Part shown: positions 15,038 through 15,554 of the stretch, in pieces | Layout: each line of letters begins with the position of its first letter | How positions within the stretch are numbered: the first letter of the stretch is position 1 | From: JARBAU01 sp029237525 | GTDB taxonomy: Archaea; Thermoproteota; Nitrososphaeria; Nitrososphaerales; Nitrososphaeraceae | Assembly: GCA_036555705.1 (NCBI GenBank) | Contig: DATBKT010000208.1 | Coordinates: 1-15,554, forward strand | Direction of reading: 5' to 3' | DNA length: 15,554 nucleotides | Notes under the pieces: generated by a model | Databases searched by the model: none | Seen by the model: only the letters and a program-made list of their open reading frames with translations | Told to the model about the DNA's origin: nothing | Position numbers and translations under genes: made by a program

Positions 15038-15181
15038 ATGAGGCTGCCATATCCTGGAGTGATAAAGGTGCCTTGTGACATCGCAGAAAAGTAGGAAGAT
15101 TTTTGCAAGTGTCATACATGTAAAGGCATCTCTCCATATGATCTGTTCTGGCCAGTTTGGACTGAGACTTTGCTTCATTAG
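15038..15181 (+). pseudogene. Short Cys-containing frame with one stop
   Basis: An ATG at 15038 directly follows the stop of the extended lyase frame (TAAATG). The frame reads MRLPYPGVIKVPCDIAEK, TAG at 15092-15094, then EDFCKCHTCKGISPYDLFWP VWTETLLH and TAG at 15179-15181. The Cys spacing C-X-C-X2-C suggests a former metal-binding protein, with the stop perhaps once a Tyr codon. The family is not recognised; the frame could be a chance one. Confidence 0.3.
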
Positions 15182-15222
15182 TTCTTGGTAGTTATGTTAG
15201 GGCTTATGTTTGTCGCAACTAG

Positions 15223-15250
15223 GACTCTTTTGTGACTTTCTATAAGAGTC
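15223..15250. repeat. Inverted repeat, 7-bp arms
   Basis: GACTCTT at 15223-15229 pairs with AAGAGTC at 15244-15250 over a 14-nt loop. It may be a hairpin downstream of the lyase-like gene. Confidence 0.3.
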
Positions 15251-15349
15251 AAGAAGGTCAGGGTTCTCTGGCTTACTGGACTGTGCTCAAATAATTTTAG
15301 ATACTATAAGATATATTAAATACTCGCTATATATGCTCAAAAATTTAAC

Positions 15350-15363
15350 GCTGTTATAACAGC
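15350..15363. repeat. Perfect 14-bp palindrome
   Basis: GCTGTTATAACAGC reads the same on both strands and lies about 108 nt upstream of the gene that starts at 15471. It has the form of a dimeric repressor site. Confidence 0.45.
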
Positions 15364-15437
15364 TCATTAATCAATATAGACACTAGTCCCTACAATACCT
15401 CTTTTATACCAGACAAATTAACTATGATAAGTTAAGG

Positions 15438-15444
15438 TTAAAAA
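15438..15444 (+). promoter_or_regulatory. TATA-like box for the right-edge gene
   Basis: TTAAAAA (within GGTTAAAAACG) is centred 30 nt before the ATG at 15471, consistent with leaderless or near-leaderless transcription. Confidence 0.35.
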
Positions 15445-15470
15445 CGAGCTCAAAAAATTGACGATAGTGC

Positions 15471-15554
15471 ATGAAGCTATCAAAATCAAATGACGGTAGT
15501 AATTCCAGTAAGAGCTTAAAATTTAAAGAAAAATCCCTTATTGTTTTAGGAATA
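15471..15554 (+). CDS. 5' end of a gene running off the right edge, probably a membrane protein
   Basis: Twenty-eight codons from the ATG at 15471 stay open to the window end. The product starts MKLSKSNDGSNSSKSLKFKE and then KSLIVLGI, a polar, Lys-rich cytoplasmic start leading into what looks like the first residues of a membrane segment. This start would suit a membrane sensor kinase like the one at 10925-12823, but too little is visible to say. A TATA-like box stands at the right distance upstream. Confidence 0.45.
   Translation, partial: MKLSKSNDGSNSSKSLKFKEKSLIVLGI

Noticed and set aside
14864..15178. Minus-strand ORF of 104 codons
   Set aside because: Overlaps the conserved C-terminal blade of the lyase-like gene on the other strand; its composition is shadow-like.
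1..15554. tRNA, rRNA or CRISPR array
   Set aside because: No cloverleaf with conserved T-loop, no rRNA-like sequence and no regularly spaced direct repeats were noticed on either strand by eye.

Overview
The window looks like chromosomal DNA from an ammonia-oxidising soil archaeon of the Nitrososphaerales, most like the AT-rich Nitrosocosmicus group. The reasons are: sensor kinases with the AAHELRTPIQPI phospho-acceptor box; one kinase with the non-membrane N-terminal sensor module I associate with Nitrososphaeria; a 37-residue C2H2 zinc-finger microprotein; DUF1326 and DUF72 proteins; and TATA-like boxes 25-30 nt upstream of start codons with no Shine-Dalgarno sequence, which is the archaeal leaderless pattern. 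The assignment comes from recognising protein families; no database search was possible.

Left part (1-3300): the start of a small CxxC protein runs off the left edge on the minus strand. Next come an SDR oxidoreductase gene cut by one in-frame TGA, a C-terminal scrap of a larger protein, a small secreted protein, a scrap of a lectin-like repeat protein, two weak minus-strand remnants, and a leaderless C2H2 zinc-finger microprotein. The SDR region looks richer in GC than what follows.

Middle (3300-8000): a minus-strand pair encodes a DUF1326 protein and a DUF72 protein. Divergent from it is a second DUF1326 gene that is frameshifted. Two small coding scraps follow, then an intact winged-helix/SAM methyltransferase on the minus strand, then two more degraded genes, one of them a helix-turn-helix protein.

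Right part (8100-15554): a signalling cluster holds a cytosolic histidine kinase and a single-domain response regulator (both plus strand), facing a membrane-bound Cache-type histidine kinase (minus strand). After about 1.1 kb of degraded sequence comes a secreted virginiamycin-B-lyase-like beta-propeller gene whose last blade is frameshifted. A new gene starts at the right edge.

Two themes stand out. First, gene decay is dense: about ten reading frames carry stops or frameshifts or are fragments, next to long intact genes. Second, an exact 29-bp inverted repeat (2446-2474 and 4539-4567) lies in the same reading frame inside the lectin-like ORF and the DUF1326 gene. Inverting the block between the copies would exchange the C-termini of the two proteins. 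No recombinase is visible, so this is a hypothesis.
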